Below, piece by piece: positions 22,175 through 33,724 of a stretch of DNA of 64,000 nt. Source of the DNA: Kalmusia sp. IMI 367209 (Eukaryota; Ascomycota; Dothideomycetes; Pleosporales; Didymosphaeriaceae); NCBI GenBank assembly GCA_027946365.1, contig JAPEUQ010000004.1, positions 1,612,001 through 1,676,000 on the forward strand, in the 5' to 3' direction. The position numbers and the translations under genes were made by a program. Under the pieces are notes generated by a model. It worked only from the letters and a program-made list of their open reading frames with translations. It had not been told where the DNA came from and did no database searches. Positions within the stretch are counted from its first letter, which is position 1. Every line of letters starts with the position of its first letter.

Positions 22175-24638
22175 ATGGCCGCTCTTGGCACCAAAAGGGC
22201 GCAGCTACAAGCGACGAGCGAGAATGGCGACATCGAACACTTCGAGCCAGCACCGCAGAAGCGAGAGCAGTCGCTTGTTGATTGGACATTGCCAAAGCTC
22301 GACATCGATAGCATCAAGGCAAAGTTGCATAGCCATGAGCACTTCGAGATCAAAAGTGGGTATGCCATGAGTGGCCTGCCGAAGTTCCATGACCTGACAG
22401 CGTAGTGAGTTGCCGGAAATCATACCCTATGAGACTAACGCTAACTGTATATCTCCGCGCAGTGACACATCAACAGAAGGCGAAATTCGATTCTGGGAGA
22501 AAGAGGTAACTCGCCTGGTAAAAGCCGCGAATAGCCCCAACACGGTCTTGTTAAACGGTGAAGAAAGCTGGTTCAGCGAGGCTGACGGAGATGGTTACAC
22601 CAACCTGCACAAAGTTGCCTTGCAGCTGCAGGACGCATTAGATATATGTATCCACGACAACGAACTCTTATTGCTCGAACATATGCCGAGCCAAACGGAC
22701 CAACATAGCTACAGCAGCGCGCGTGGCCGATTGTTACGAGATTACGATCCTGAGACAGCCAAAGAACGTTTCCAGCGTCATTTGCGACTCGATAATCATA
22801 ACGACAGGTACTATCATGCGCTCGTCAACTATTTAACGGCGATGATGCTACGTGTACTTCTGCGAACGATGCGTGGAGCGTTGTGGGAAGAGCATTGCGT
22901 TGCCACCGTTGCAAAATTCGCAGCAAAGCTCAAGGTTTTGTTGAATGACCTGCCACGCGCAGCATCTGTATGCCTCAAAAGGACGGAAGAAGTGAGATTC
23001 CGTACCACACACCAAGCACGCGTCCAGAAAAGAATCGGGTATGAAGGTGAGCGAGACGGTCAAGAAACTTACGAGCCCGACAACGTAAATGTACAGAAGG
23101 ACAAGAAAGACCACTGGCAGCCGGGCCGCATCGACGCTGAGATGCGGTACTTCATTGTGGCGAAATCGTTCAATCTGGGTATCTCGCGCCTACTTCTTTC
23201 AGCGCTTTCAAACCTCAGCTCGAACGAAGACACTGAAATGTCGGCTGATGTCTTCGACACGACCGTACTCATGTATGAGGATTATATCACAAATCGGCGT
23301 TTGCTTCTCTGCTCCCAGCGCGATGGCACCATCGGCGCTGCGGCTGACCAAAGAGTTATCGCCTCAGCTGGAGCAGGGTTCAAAGTATGCCTGGATGTCT
23401 GGAGATCATTGAAGGCAACGCCTAAGGAGAAAACCATTGTTGCAAAGGATTATTGGACAATGCTTTCTTGGAAATGGACTGAGCTCGACCCTGACACCTT
23501 GGACCCACAACCGGACCATATCACATCGTCAGCAAAGTTGGGTACAATGAAAGGCGTGATATCCGCTTTCGTCCCGTACTCCATGGTCTGTGGCAGTTTC
23601 CCCAGTCTGTTGCAGGATATGTCGAACAATGTCTCTCTTATTGCGGATCCTACCGCACCCGTAAAGCTAGTCAGACAAGATCCTTTCCTTGCTGCCTTTG
23701 CCGTTAGGACCAGTGCATATATGTCGCGGCGAATGGATATCTTCAAAGATGACGACGCCTGTGATATCTCGCAGTCTTATCTCGCTCGCGAAAAGGCGCT
23801 CACCAGATCAGCAACAGACCCCATGCTGACCATGTATGCTGATGAGAGGAAAGCTGTCTCAGATCAGACTTTGCGGTCGCACCGAGATCGAGCCCGAAGA
23901 GAGATGAGGAAAGCTATGCAGGAGTTCCAGACTTGGATGATCGACGAGACGACAGTCGTGATTCCGAACAGGAAGTATGCTTGGGGCTTTTTGGGTGGCT
24001 GCATAATGCTTGTACTAGGCGGCCTGACTATGGGTCTGTCCGTTGGAAATCGGATCGAAGGTGTCGACCCCTTGGGCTTTGCGACCTATTGTTGGGTCCT
24101 CTCAGGTTTCGTCCTACTAGTTGCCAAGTCTATGCGTGTTGAGAACTGGCCATGGAGCCGCTTCTTCCGGGGCCAAGTTGTGTGTCGGTCACTGAGAGAA
24201 GTCGTTTCAGTGACTGGTATGGATTCGCAAACGATTCTAGCCATCCTGTTGCGCCTAGAACCTCGCATGAACTTGATCAAGAGAGGCCCCTTCAATGCAG
24301 TTTTTTCAAAGCAAGGCGCTGAAGGGTTTGCCATTGACGTGCCTTTCCGCACATCCACCCTCATGGAAGGCGGCCTTATCCTCGTCAAGGTGCAAAGTAT
24401 AGTTGGCGACGCCCTTGTAGGTATTCGGTCCGACCTGTGGACGAGATACGATTCTGTGTCCCCAAAAGGAGATAATGAAAAGACAGAAAGGGTCGTATGC
24501 CGGGACTTTCTAGATCCGGGAACGTGGGTGAGCAGCGCAACAGGCGGTCAAGATTTTCCACTGTACACCTTGAGTCGTTCCGATATCCAATGGTTCCGGG
24601 TTGTCGGGTTATTCGAGAAGGACGCATATTTCAACTAA
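22175..24638 (+). CDS. Large protein of unknown function with two C-terminal membrane segments
   Basis: Two exons, 22175-22404 and 22463-24638, joined inside a Tyr codon (donor GTGAGT, acceptor CGCAG), 801 residues. ATG 22175 is the first in frame. The first 75 residues are soluble and charged. About 75-570 is a helix-rich region with acidic and basic patches. Two adjacent hydrophobic segments follow at about 581-605 (WGFLGGCIMLVLGGLTMG) and 613-632. The last 165 residues form a soluble domain containing GMDSQTILAILLRLEP and KRGPFNAVFSKQGAEGF. I do not recognise a named family. A hairpin-type double membrane segment flanked by two soluble domains suggests a membrane-anchored scaffold, but that is inference. 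Head-to-head with an AAA ATPase. Confidence 0.75.
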
Positions 24639-25250
24639 GATCCATGATGGCGGTAGCGTCGATTCAAGCAAACTTCTGATTCAATTCCAGTAATTCCCAT
24701 CTAGAATCGAAAAGGGTGATCCAATATACCGAGAGGATCAAAGAGACCTTGATGTGCGATATAGTTGGATCTATCGCTTCTTGCAGCGATCATATAGCGT
24801 CTTACTGCAGCCCTCCGTTCATAGACGTTTCCAACATCGTCTACTGCGCTATAAAATATCCCTAGGTTTGATCGTGAGCATGGTGTTCTGGCTCGCGCCA
24901 CCACCTCCTGGAAGCATGCGATGATTCACGGATGCGCTAGCGATGAATCATCGCTCCGGGACACACATCCCTAATCGACTTCTGCCACAAAAGCTTGTCT
25001 TTACCCCGAAACCAGTATCCTCGCGCCGTCATAGTATTCATGTAGCGCAAATCATTACCCACATGGTCATAAGAGCCGAATGCAGGTCCAGATCGCATGT
25101 TGATGCATGTGGCTTTCGTGGGGTCCCCGCATCTCGGAAAACGGGATCCCACAAGTCTGGGTCGGATGGATATGTTTAAGTTAACATGGATTCCTATCGA
25201 TATAGTGCCTGTAACTTCAACGGAATCTATGGTCATTGAGAGCCATCAAG
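24639..25250. other. Intergenic, no gene seen
   Basis: Promoter side of the TRI12-like transporter. Nothing recognisable as coding or RNA gene. Confidence 0.6.
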
Positions 25251-27141
25251 ATGTCGTCGGATAAGATGCCCACGTACCACCAAGAGAACATAGACACAGT
25301 CTCGACCTCCACTCCTTCCAGCAACCCAGAGAAGGTCTACCGTGAAGATGTAGCCGTTGGTGCAAATCTCGAACTCGATGAGGATGCACTGCCGCCTGGA
25401 TACTTCCGCTCCAAGTTTTTCGTTGGCACCATGGCAGGTATCGGGTTGGGGCTCTGCGCTGGTGTAGCCGCGTATGGATATGCGGCACCAATTCTCGGAA
25501 TTATCAACGCAGATATTGGGCCTGTGAGCAATGTATCTTACTTGTTTTGCAAAGCCAATCAGCTGATGTGGTTCAGGATCCAAACATCACCTGGGTTGCC
25601 CTCGCCTATACGCTCACCTCGGCTGTTACCCTTACCATCATCGGTCGTGTATCTGACATCTTCGGCCGCCGCTGGGTCTTTGTGGGGGGCGCTGGTCTCG
25701 GGGTCATTGGTAGCATCATCGCCGCAACTGCGCAGAATGTCAACACTCTCATCGGCGCTACTACAATCATGGGGATTGCTGCTGCCACGCAACTCTCTTA
25801 CTTCTATGTCATGGGCGAACTCGTACCCATGAAGTATCGTCTTGCTGGAAATGCGTTTTGCTACCTCTTCTGCATACCAGGGTCTGGAGTCGCGCCTCTC
25901 ATATCAAATGCGTTCATCGTATACCAACCGAAGGTTGGCTGGCGAGGCTGCTACTATGTTCTCATCGGTATTGAACTGGCGTCTTTCCTCTGCTGGTTCT
26001 TCTTTTATCACCCCCCAACGTTCCGCATGAAACACGGACAGCAAGCCTCAGTCGTCGAATATGTTAAGAAGTTCGATTACGTCGGTACGACTTTGTACAC
26101 GGGAGGCCTCCTTGTCTTTATGATGGGTCTAAGCTGGGGTGGGTCGGTGTATCCGTGGATGTCATCGTATGTGATTGCATCGATCGTGGTTGGGTTCGTC
26201 GCACTGGTAGCCTTCGTCCTGTGGGAGTGTTTGGTCGACTTGAAGGAGCCGCTGGTGCCAATGCACATCTTCTCAAACTATTCCTGGAATGCATCAGTCA
26301 TCCTGACCGGACTAGGTGCATCGGTATACTATGCTTTTGCAATTGTTTGGCCGTCTATGGTAGCTGTGTTGTACGGCGACGGTGGAATTATGGCAAGCGC
26401 AGGCCTGTCCTCATTTGTCGGTCTCTTCATCACCTTTGGACAGATCGTTGGCGGCTTCGCCGGAAAAAAGATCGGGCACCTGAAGTGGCAGTGTGTGATT
26501 GGCATCACCTTGGGTGCGATCTGCTTCGGTTCGATGGCTACATGTGGCGTGGATACTAAGGTGAGGGCTTCCGCGCTCGTCAGTGTAGGAGTCTTCTTTA
26601 TCGGGTGGACCGAGGGGGCAGCAATCACCATTGTCACACTGGCAGCCAAGGACCAGTTCGCGCTCGGTACATCCGCTGGTGTAGCTGGCTCGATCCGCTT
26701 CCTCATTTCATCCATCGCGGCCACAGTGTAAGTCAACTACCCCCTGATAGTTGTGCTGCTGTTGATCTTACTAGATATTCTGTTATCCTCTCCAATCGGC
26801 TCACAACAACCATTACTGCGCAGGTGCCGCCAGCCGTAGTAGGTGCCGGTCTTCCAGTATCTTCTGTCGCCGCGTTCATATCGGCGTTCTCAGTCGGAGC
26901 TTCTGCGTTCGAGAGCGTGCCTGGTTTGACACCAGAGATCCTAGCGATTGGAACAAGCGCATATCAGCATGCAAACGCAGACGCGTACCGCACTGTTTTC
27001 CTCTCAAACATTGCCTTCTCGGGTGTGGCAATCATCTGCAGCTTGCTTTTACCGAACGTGGACCATTTGCTCACGGGACAGGTAGCCACGACGCTGCACA
27101 AGGGCCGGGACGAGGGGCACATCGCGGGCGAGAAAGCGTGA
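25251..27141 (+). CDS. MFS transporter, TRI12/siderophore-iron type
   Basis: Three exons: 25251-25523, 25577-26727 and 26775-27141, 596 residues. The introns (53 and 47 bp) have donors GTGAGC and GTAAGT and join in frame. The N-terminal 60 residues are polar and cytosolic. The first membrane segment (KFFVGTMAGIGLGLCAGVAAYGYAAP) is followed by GRVSDIFGRRW, the MFS motif A. About 14 hydrophobic segments can be counted. The FFYHPPTFRMKHG loop and the late ATVYSVILSNRL and VDHLLTGQVATTL segments are typical of fungal TRI12-type pumps, named after the trichothecene efflux protein; relatives export toxins or move siderophores. No toxin or siderophore genes are next to it, so the substrate is unknown. 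Confidence 0.88.
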
Positions 27142-27891
27142 GGGTGCACTCACCTGTGTATTCAATGCCAATAAAATGGTGAAATTGTTCCAGAAAGCTG
27201 CGGCTCGAGTCGTTGCCTCCCCTTGCGCGTGAAGCTGCTAGCATTTCTTCCTCAATGGCCTGTCTGGCGCCATGTACCACCGAGGGACTTCTACCTAGGC
27301 TAGAGGCGGTTGTTCTCTATGTCCTTTTGTCGCCATAAACAGCTCGCATGTCGAGAGTAACTGGACTCTAGCACTCGTAGCTGGACTATGAGGCCAAGGG
27401 TGTGAGGGAGTCAGGTGGGTCGAGTAGCGACCTCGATGTAATGTGAGACGTTAAGGGAAACATCCTAGCTACAAACCCCACACCGCATGCCTTGCACCGT
27501 AGCCCCCCACAACGGCGGTGAGCCACAGCTTTCGGTCGACCTAGAGTCGCAACACTATACGGGGCGCATATTACAGATCCCATCCCCTCCACTCCCTCTC
27601 ACTTCTGGAGCGTTTCGCTCACCTACGGTTATCAGCTGCCCCCAATTCTGCGTCACCGAGACGCCAGACCCTACGTGAAGCGCACAGAGTCTCCAACCCC
27701 ATCCGTGGATCGTATCTACACTCCTAACAACACAACACGGTCATTCCACCTTCACCAGGGGCCAGTGCGTCCCCGTCGCCTTATATAAAGCCGAAACTCC
27801 GTTGATCAATCTCTTCTTTCCCCCTAAACAACAGCTTGATCGGTAGTCGTCCGCACCCTACAACCAATTCTCATCGAAAATCAAGCACGCC
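27142..27891. promoter_or_regulatory. Intergenic and promoter of the F-box-like gene
   Basis: About 750 bp. The left half is the 3' flank of the MFS gene with nothing recognisable. The right half leads into the 27892 start and includes a TATA-like box and C/T-rich blocks near the probable transcription start. Confidence 0.45.
27782..27788 (+). promoter_or_regulatory. TATA-box-like element
   Basis: TATATAA about 110 bp upstream of the predicted ATG at 27892, followed by a C/T-rich stretch as in many fungal core promoters. Position and match are good. Function is inferred. Confidence 0.45.
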
Positions 27892-29342
27892 ATGTCGTGA
27901 GTACACTCTCTTGTACCTTGGGAGATTTGACTGACGTAAAACCCGTAGTCCGTTCAAGGAAGTTGGCTTCCACAAAGCGGACCCGGATGGGACTCCACGT
28001 CCTACCTCTCAGCATAGGGCTTCGCTCCGTCCGGCTCCTATCGCCGTCAATCAGGGTGCTGGTTTTGATGGCAATTGTCAGCCTCGTATTGGGTATGCAC
28101 GCCTAAGAAGCTCCTGTGATCGCTTTTACTGACGATACCTCAGCCCTTTGCCACCAACTCCCCGCAAGCGCAAGGAGCCTCCCACTCTGTTCGAGTCCAG
28201 GCTATCCTTTGCCCAGAAGAAGCGCCTCGCTCTCAGGTCTAGTACTATTTCCGTCGTCAAGCGTGTCAAGGTTGGTGATCTCGCCATTACTATGAGGGAC
28301 GATGGTGAGAACAAGGTGGACAGCAAGGCCTTTCGCTTCTTAGATCTTCCACCCGGTAGGTCTTTTGGTTTGATTGCAGGATTGTAACTAAGTGGATCCA
28401 GAGCTCCGTAACCAGATCTACTGCCAGTGCATCGACATGTCGCAGAAGCAAGCGCTAGTAATCCACCGTCCCCGTATGGCGACTCTTCGCTCCAGCACCC
28501 GTCAAGGTCGGGCCAATCCAGGCCGTTACTGCGAGCCCGAGGACCCGGATAAGAAGCGTTCACCCAAAGCCAAGCAACTTCCTCCCAAGCAGACGAATCG
28601 TCCTTTCGTGGGCTTGACTCAAGTCAACCGTCAGATCCGCCGTGAGTTTTACACGACATACATGTCTCGCCAAGAGATCGGTATGGATTTTACGGACTGC
28701 TCCAAGTACATGGCCACTTACTTTGACCCAAACCAGCCGATCTGCCTGCAGGGCCCCTGGGATATTGCCGGCAAGAATATGCCCTTCCAGGGCAATATCA
28801 CCATCGCAGTCTCGAGGAAGATCCTCCCTGCTGAGAAACAGCTCGGTTGGATCGACGCCCTTCCACTCTTGACTACTTGGGCCAACTCTGTCCACATCGA
28901 GGCTGGCTTCGGTCGCTATTCCAGCGCTGGATACATTCCTCAGCGTGACGGCGAGGCTAAGGATCTGTGAGTGCTTCGGATTTCTAGCATTGCTTACTGA
29001 CACTAATCGATGCCCAGGTATCGTCTCTATGGACGCAAGGTTCTCCCTGACCGCTCTTGCAGCACTATGAACCCCCGTTGGCGCATCGTTCTTCGTTCTC
29101 GCCATCTCGCCGCGGTTCGCATCGTCCGCGAGCCAGGCGAGTTCCCTCGACCCTACTTTCATCTCATCTGGAAGTACGGATACCGCGAGGCGTGGATGAG
29201 GCAGCTTCACTCCTCTGTACCTGGAACAGTCGACGCCAAAGCTGTGCCTGGCAGTTGGCTCTGGGATATAGGTTTCGACCGCATGGAGCACTTTGATGTC
29301 CGTGTCGGTGGTGAGACCTATGAGGGTGAGATCTCCAACTAG
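27892..29342 (+). CDS. F-box-like (LPPELRNQIY-type) protein
   Basis: Five exons: 27892-27896, 27949-28092, 28144-28355, 28402-28966 and 29018-29342, 416 residues. All frames close, and every donor has GT with a GTGAGT/GTATGC/GTAGGT-type context. The first coding exon has only five bases (ATG plus two), so a gene finder could easily miss the start. The N-terminal 100 residues are basic and Pro-rich. The signature LPPELRNQIYCQC follows, typical of the large fungal family of F-box-like/2EXR proteins. The C-terminal half has TQVNRQIRREFYTTY, NITIAVSR and the RIVLRSRHLAAVRIVREPGEFPRP block. Such proteins are thought to recruit substrates to SCF ubiquitin ligases, but most have not been studied. 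Confidence 0.8.
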
Positions 29343-30574
29343 CCCTGGCGCTCTGCATCGTTCTGCCTGGTTGTCTTCATCGAAAAGTGCTTAGGTCTCC
29401 CGTTCAGCATTCTTCACGACAGCTACGCAACGACGCATTGGCTTCTTCACGGTTGCTCCGGTGTTGGTAACGATCAACAGTTGACATCGCTACACCCTTG
29501 TGGACGTTGACCTGTCTTGCTGGCATCGCACGCTCGAAGCTGTTTACTGTTTGCCCGATATCACCCAAAGTTGTTTGAGGCTCCCTGGACTTTAGATGGA
29601 AAGCATTCGGATATCCCTGCCGTAGTTGAGAAGGCATGTTTCGTCTCGGGATGAAACACGGACTTGATTTTACATCACGGAGTGATTTTCTTAGCCTAGA
29701 CATGGGCCTGGATGTAGAGCTTCGTGCCTACATAATTGTGCTTTATTGAATAGCACCATCGAATGCAATTGATCTTACCTTATCTACCAGTGCATCGTGC
29801 AACCCGTGGTGATTCTGACTAAGAAGTGTGAGGTCTTTTGTTTTAGCAGAATGTTGTCGAACGTTAGAATACAAGCTAGAAGTGGCACGAACGGTATGGC
29901 CGAATGAGCCTCGAGTAAGAGGACCCGCCGGCGGCGAGATTCGAGTAGCTTTCTAATTATAGGAAAGATGAATGTGTACTTCGCAGTGTTACAGGAAGGA
30001 TGGAGGTATCGGCTAGCGACGCACCGAGTACCAGAGCACGCACCCCTAGTGTATCCCCGCTTCATCGTCGCTCTCAGGCCCATTCCCTTACCGCAATTCA
30101 CTCGCAACGTCAAGAATTGGCTGGTATGATATAAAAATCTCTTTTTGTCTACTACGATTTTCGCGCTGTTGTTCAAAAGTCACGACAACACGCGACAAGG
30201 CTCGGCGGCACTACGGTAGTAGCGGGCACTAATGAAACAGACATTGTATGACAATGCACCGTTGACCCAATTCCGTTGGCACGCGACGCGTCTACGAATC
30301 AGAATGGCATCAACATTGTCTCGACGAAGCGCTCGCACCACTTGCGCCACCACACGATGCTCCTACGAGGTGTTGCTGTAACGGCGATTTGAGAGGGTTG
30401 TGCCATGAGGTCATCGACTGGGGATGTGACCTGTTCCTCCCGTGCTGCAACCCTAGCCGCTGTTCCCACCTCCCATACGCCGACCACTGCGTAGGCTGCT
30501 CTCCTCTCTACTTGCTTTATTTCCCCAGTCCTTCGAACCAACGCTGCGCCTAGAATAGGAGGGTCGGGAAGACA
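29343..30574. other. Intergenic, no gene seen
   Basis: About 1.2 kb. The minus-strand ORFs at 29784-30176 (130 codons) and 30299-30541 lack family resemblance and splice support. The right end is the promoter of the coiled-coil gene. Confidence 0.55.
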
Positions 30575-31809
30575 ATGGCGCGCCCCAAGAGCATGACCGA
30601 CTTCCAGTCGCTAATCGACGCGTCTACCCCGCTGAATGGGCAGGGCCTCCCACGGAAGAAGCCCAGTATCTCGCTGGCCGCAGGTCTCATGATGACTTCC
30701 GAGAGCCCACGGAGCATGCCAGGCACACCAGCACAGATGCAGACTACGTCCGCCAGCGGCCCGTGGAGCGAGAATCTGTTCTATGCGTATGCACAGAAGG
30801 TATACACTGCTGTACCCCACCCTTTCGCTATCTTTGTGCTTCGGAGTCGAGCGCATTTGGCCGAGGCTGAGCTAACACAATGGGACAACAGAGTGATTAC
30901 GCCCAATCCGCACCCTATGTCCTCACCTTCGCCTCGGCCCATGTCGCCGATCAATGGTGGCACGTCGTGCAGCGCGAATACCCCGAGTCGACACGCCCCG
31001 GCCCACAACTCTTCATACTCAAAGGCGACGACATGCAGGAGCAAATACAAGACAACCCCAAGTTCTACGACTTGCGAAACAGATGGTTCTACACGCCTAG
31101 CGACGGTGCTACGGCACCCATTCCCTTGCAGGACTATCGAGGGAACCTCGTTCATGCACGAGAGCCTTCGAAGGAAGAGAAGAGCGAGACAAGTGGATTC
31201 GATATGAAGGGTTTGGAGGCGACGCTGGAGAAGATGACAGCTTTGATAACCGAGAACACAAACTCAATACGTGCCCTGTCTGTTGCGCAATCGACAGGCC
31301 TGCAGACCATGCAGGAGATCAACGAGTCCACATCTGGTCAGATCAAATCGCTCGCTGACAACCAAGCTGCATTGCAAGCCTTGGTGGACCGGAATGCCTC
31401 ACATTATATTGCTCTGTCCAACTCCAGTTTCAACGCCCAAACCACGATGCAAAGCGTGTTGCAATCCAATGCTGAACAGATCGCAAGCCTAGCAGAGGGG
31501 CAAAAGAGATTGGTGGCCACATGCGAGGGCATGATGAGGAGCGTTGAAAAGGTCGGCGATGCAGTCAACATGGCGGCATCGGATACAGCAAGTAATACCT
31601 CCTTGATGAGGGAAACGGAGAAATCTATTGGTACTATTGAGAACCGGATCAGCCCGCCCCCGCGCAAGCTGAATAGGAAGATCAAGGGTGTTTGGTATGA
31701 GTATGACGATGGTCCGAATTCGAACAGGTCAGGGTCTCTGTCGCCGAGGAAAAGCGGCACTATGCTGGATACGCCGCCGAAAAGTCCTTTAAGTGCACGG
31801 ATTGCATGA
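30575..31809 (+). CDS. Fungal protein of unknown function with coiled-coil central region
   Basis: Two exons, 30575-30799 and 30892-31809, phase 0 (donor GTATAC, acceptor AACAG), 380 residues. The N-terminus (MARPKSMTDFQSLIDAS) leads into a Ser/Pro-rich stretch. Residues about 68-145 look like a small folded domain, with ENLFYAYAQK followed after the splice by SDYAQSAPYVLTFASAHVA and a Trp-rich segment (DQWWHVVQREYP). From about 165 to 290 the sequence is a long heptad-like Leu/Ala/Gln-rich helix with many Asn and Ser. The tail contains a KIKGVWYEYDDGP motif and Ser-Pro sites. The single-stranded look of the early domain hints at a PH- or DUF-like fold, but I do not recognise it. Confidence 0.7.
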
Positions 31810-32058
31810 TGCGAACTTGAGGGCGTTTTGTACAATTTTAATATCGCATATGGTTGCGGCGTTGTCATTTCATTTACGGGCAAAGCGATTTCTGCGTATT
31901 GATTCGGGGTCTGTACGATCAGCTTACGGTAATGCGAATCATATCACATGTATGTATATTTTTGTCCTCCATTCTCCAGAATATAAGACTTATCTGGACG
32001 TTCAACATCTTCATCAAACTAAACCCCTTTCACCACATTTTCTCTCCTTCCTAGCGCC
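31810..32058. terminator. Tail-to-tail gap between convergent genes
   Basis: About 250 bp holding the 3' ends of the coiled-coil gene and the SDR gene. A/T-rich patches could serve as polyadenylation signals on both strands. No discrete signal was proven. Confidence 0.3.
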
Positions 32059-32879
32059 CTATACATGGTCACACCCCTTCCACTCATCGATACCTCCATA
32101 CCAATGCACAAACTTTCCTCCATGCTTCTCTTTGCTTGTTTCCGCCAATCTCTCCATCATGCCTGCACACGACTCATCAACCGTCGTTGGCGCACTCTCG
32201 AATCCCAACCCCTTTGCGCCCGCCTGTCCTAGGTCTGTCTGTACCCACCCAGGGTCCATGGAAAAGGCATTGAGCCAAGCATCTTCAGCATCGATGCGGA
32301 TGATCATCCACTGGGCTGCAGCCTTGGGACGGTCCGTAAGCGGCATTGGTAACTGGTGGAGGGTTGCTATTCGAAGATGGTCAGATTGCGTCAAAAACGG
32401 CGTCGACAAGGGCGAACGAATACTCACGCAAGCACCCCCGCCATACTGCCCATGAGCACAAACGCCGGCTCCCCCTCGCTCTTCTTCAACAACTCCCTCG
32501 TCGCCTGATACAGGCTCACCATGCCGTACACATTCGGCTCCATGTGCCCCTTGATGTCCTCGAGCTTCAGGTCTTTGACTGCCGGCCAGACGTACGAGAC
32601 GCCTGCGTTTGCTATCACTATGTCCAGTTTTGTGATGCCGTGTTTGTCTTGCAGTTCTCGGGCTGCGGCGAAGGCGTCTGCTTCGACGGAAGCGTCAATC
32701 TTGACGACGATAAGGGTTGTATTGGTTCCGGTGGGGAGGGACGAAAGGGACGTGCTGGACGGGTGGGAGGGGGAGCGGACGGCTGCTACGACGGTGTGGT
32801 TAGGGAGGAGCAGGTAGCGCTGGAGGAGGCCTAAGCCTAGGCCCCGGTTTGCGCCGGTTATGAGGATGGTTGTCGGCAT
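32059..32879 (-). CDS. Short-chain dehydrogenase/reductase, frameshifted at the YxxxK motif
   Basis: Two exons, 32879-32428 and 32366-32059. The Rossmann start is MPTTILITGANRGLGLGLL with the NAD(P)-binding TGxxxGxG motif. NAG follows near residue 90, and the catalytic Ser segment VLMGSMAGVLA lies at the end of exon 1. After the intron (donor GTGAGT, acceptor AATAG) the frame gives NPPPVTNAAYGPS. Then a run of three G on the plus strand (32326-32328) carries one extra base and shifts the frame. In the shifted frame KAAAQWMIIRID continues normally to the end at 32059. The break lies exactly inside the catalytic Tyr-x-x-x-Lys. Without it the protein would be about 253 residues, the normal classical SDR size. 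It resembles the norsolorinic-acid-ketoreductase-like SDRs of fungi, but the substrate is unknown. Confidence 0.75.
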
Positions 32880-33724
32880 GGTGCTTATATGGTATGAAGA
32901 CGGGGCAATGCACTGCGTGGCTACGATGAAGAGACTACGCAAGGAGACGATGGGGATGCTTATACTGGCATCGAGGGCAGAGGTATTCAGGCCTATATAC
33001 TAATTTCCCGGGCTTATCGCTACGCCCGCCCGGCTGGCCATTACGAATCATCTATCATGTATCAAGCATCTGTTGTTAGCCATGTGCTGAGGTATTGCGG
33101 CCGAAGCTGCTATTTGCGTCCGTGTCAGAAGAGACGTCAGAACGTCAGAACGACTCCGAGAAAAGTTGCCCGAGAGGTCTTTGTACGCACGGAAGAAAGC
33201 GATATATCTCCATAAAGGATTATGAATAGATGTAGATCTTTTATCTAATATGTCAACAGGGGTCGAAATAGGATACTTTCCGTGCCATCGAGTTACAAGT
33301 GGTGTTCACGATCACCACAAGCGCCCGCTGGTGCCGCCCGCTACACTCGGTTCGGAATAGTGTATACCTCGGTGGGTCTTTACACTGTTGTTCATCTTGA
33401 CGCTTCGCATAGGCGAGAGTTATTACATGGTTCTCTCCGGCTTTAATCGCATGGATTACCAATCCGTCGCAAAGTTGCGAACATGTGGGCACACCTTTTA
33501 AATGTGGCGTTGACAGCTATGCAAACCATTATGCTCGAGACAAGATCGAAATCTACTTGACATTCGAGAAAAGATTCGAACTTAAAGCTATAGTCTTCCA
33601 CTAGATATTCCTCCTGTTCGAGTAGATACCGTACACAAAGCCTCAACGCCCACCTGGCCCTTCACACCAATCCGCATCAATGGGATCGACGGTTCGCCTC
33701 GCAACATGTGCGCTCTATTCCCCT
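32880..33724. other. Intergenic, no gene seen
   Basis: Promoter side of the SDR gene and 3' flank of the NmrA-like gene. No coding or RNA gene recognised. Confidence 0.55.

Noticed and set aside
25251..27141. Toxin or siderophore gene cluster around the TRI12-type pump
   Set aside because: No PKS, NRPS, terpene synthase, P450 or cluster regulator is adjacent; neighbours are an unknown membrane protein and an F-box-like protein.
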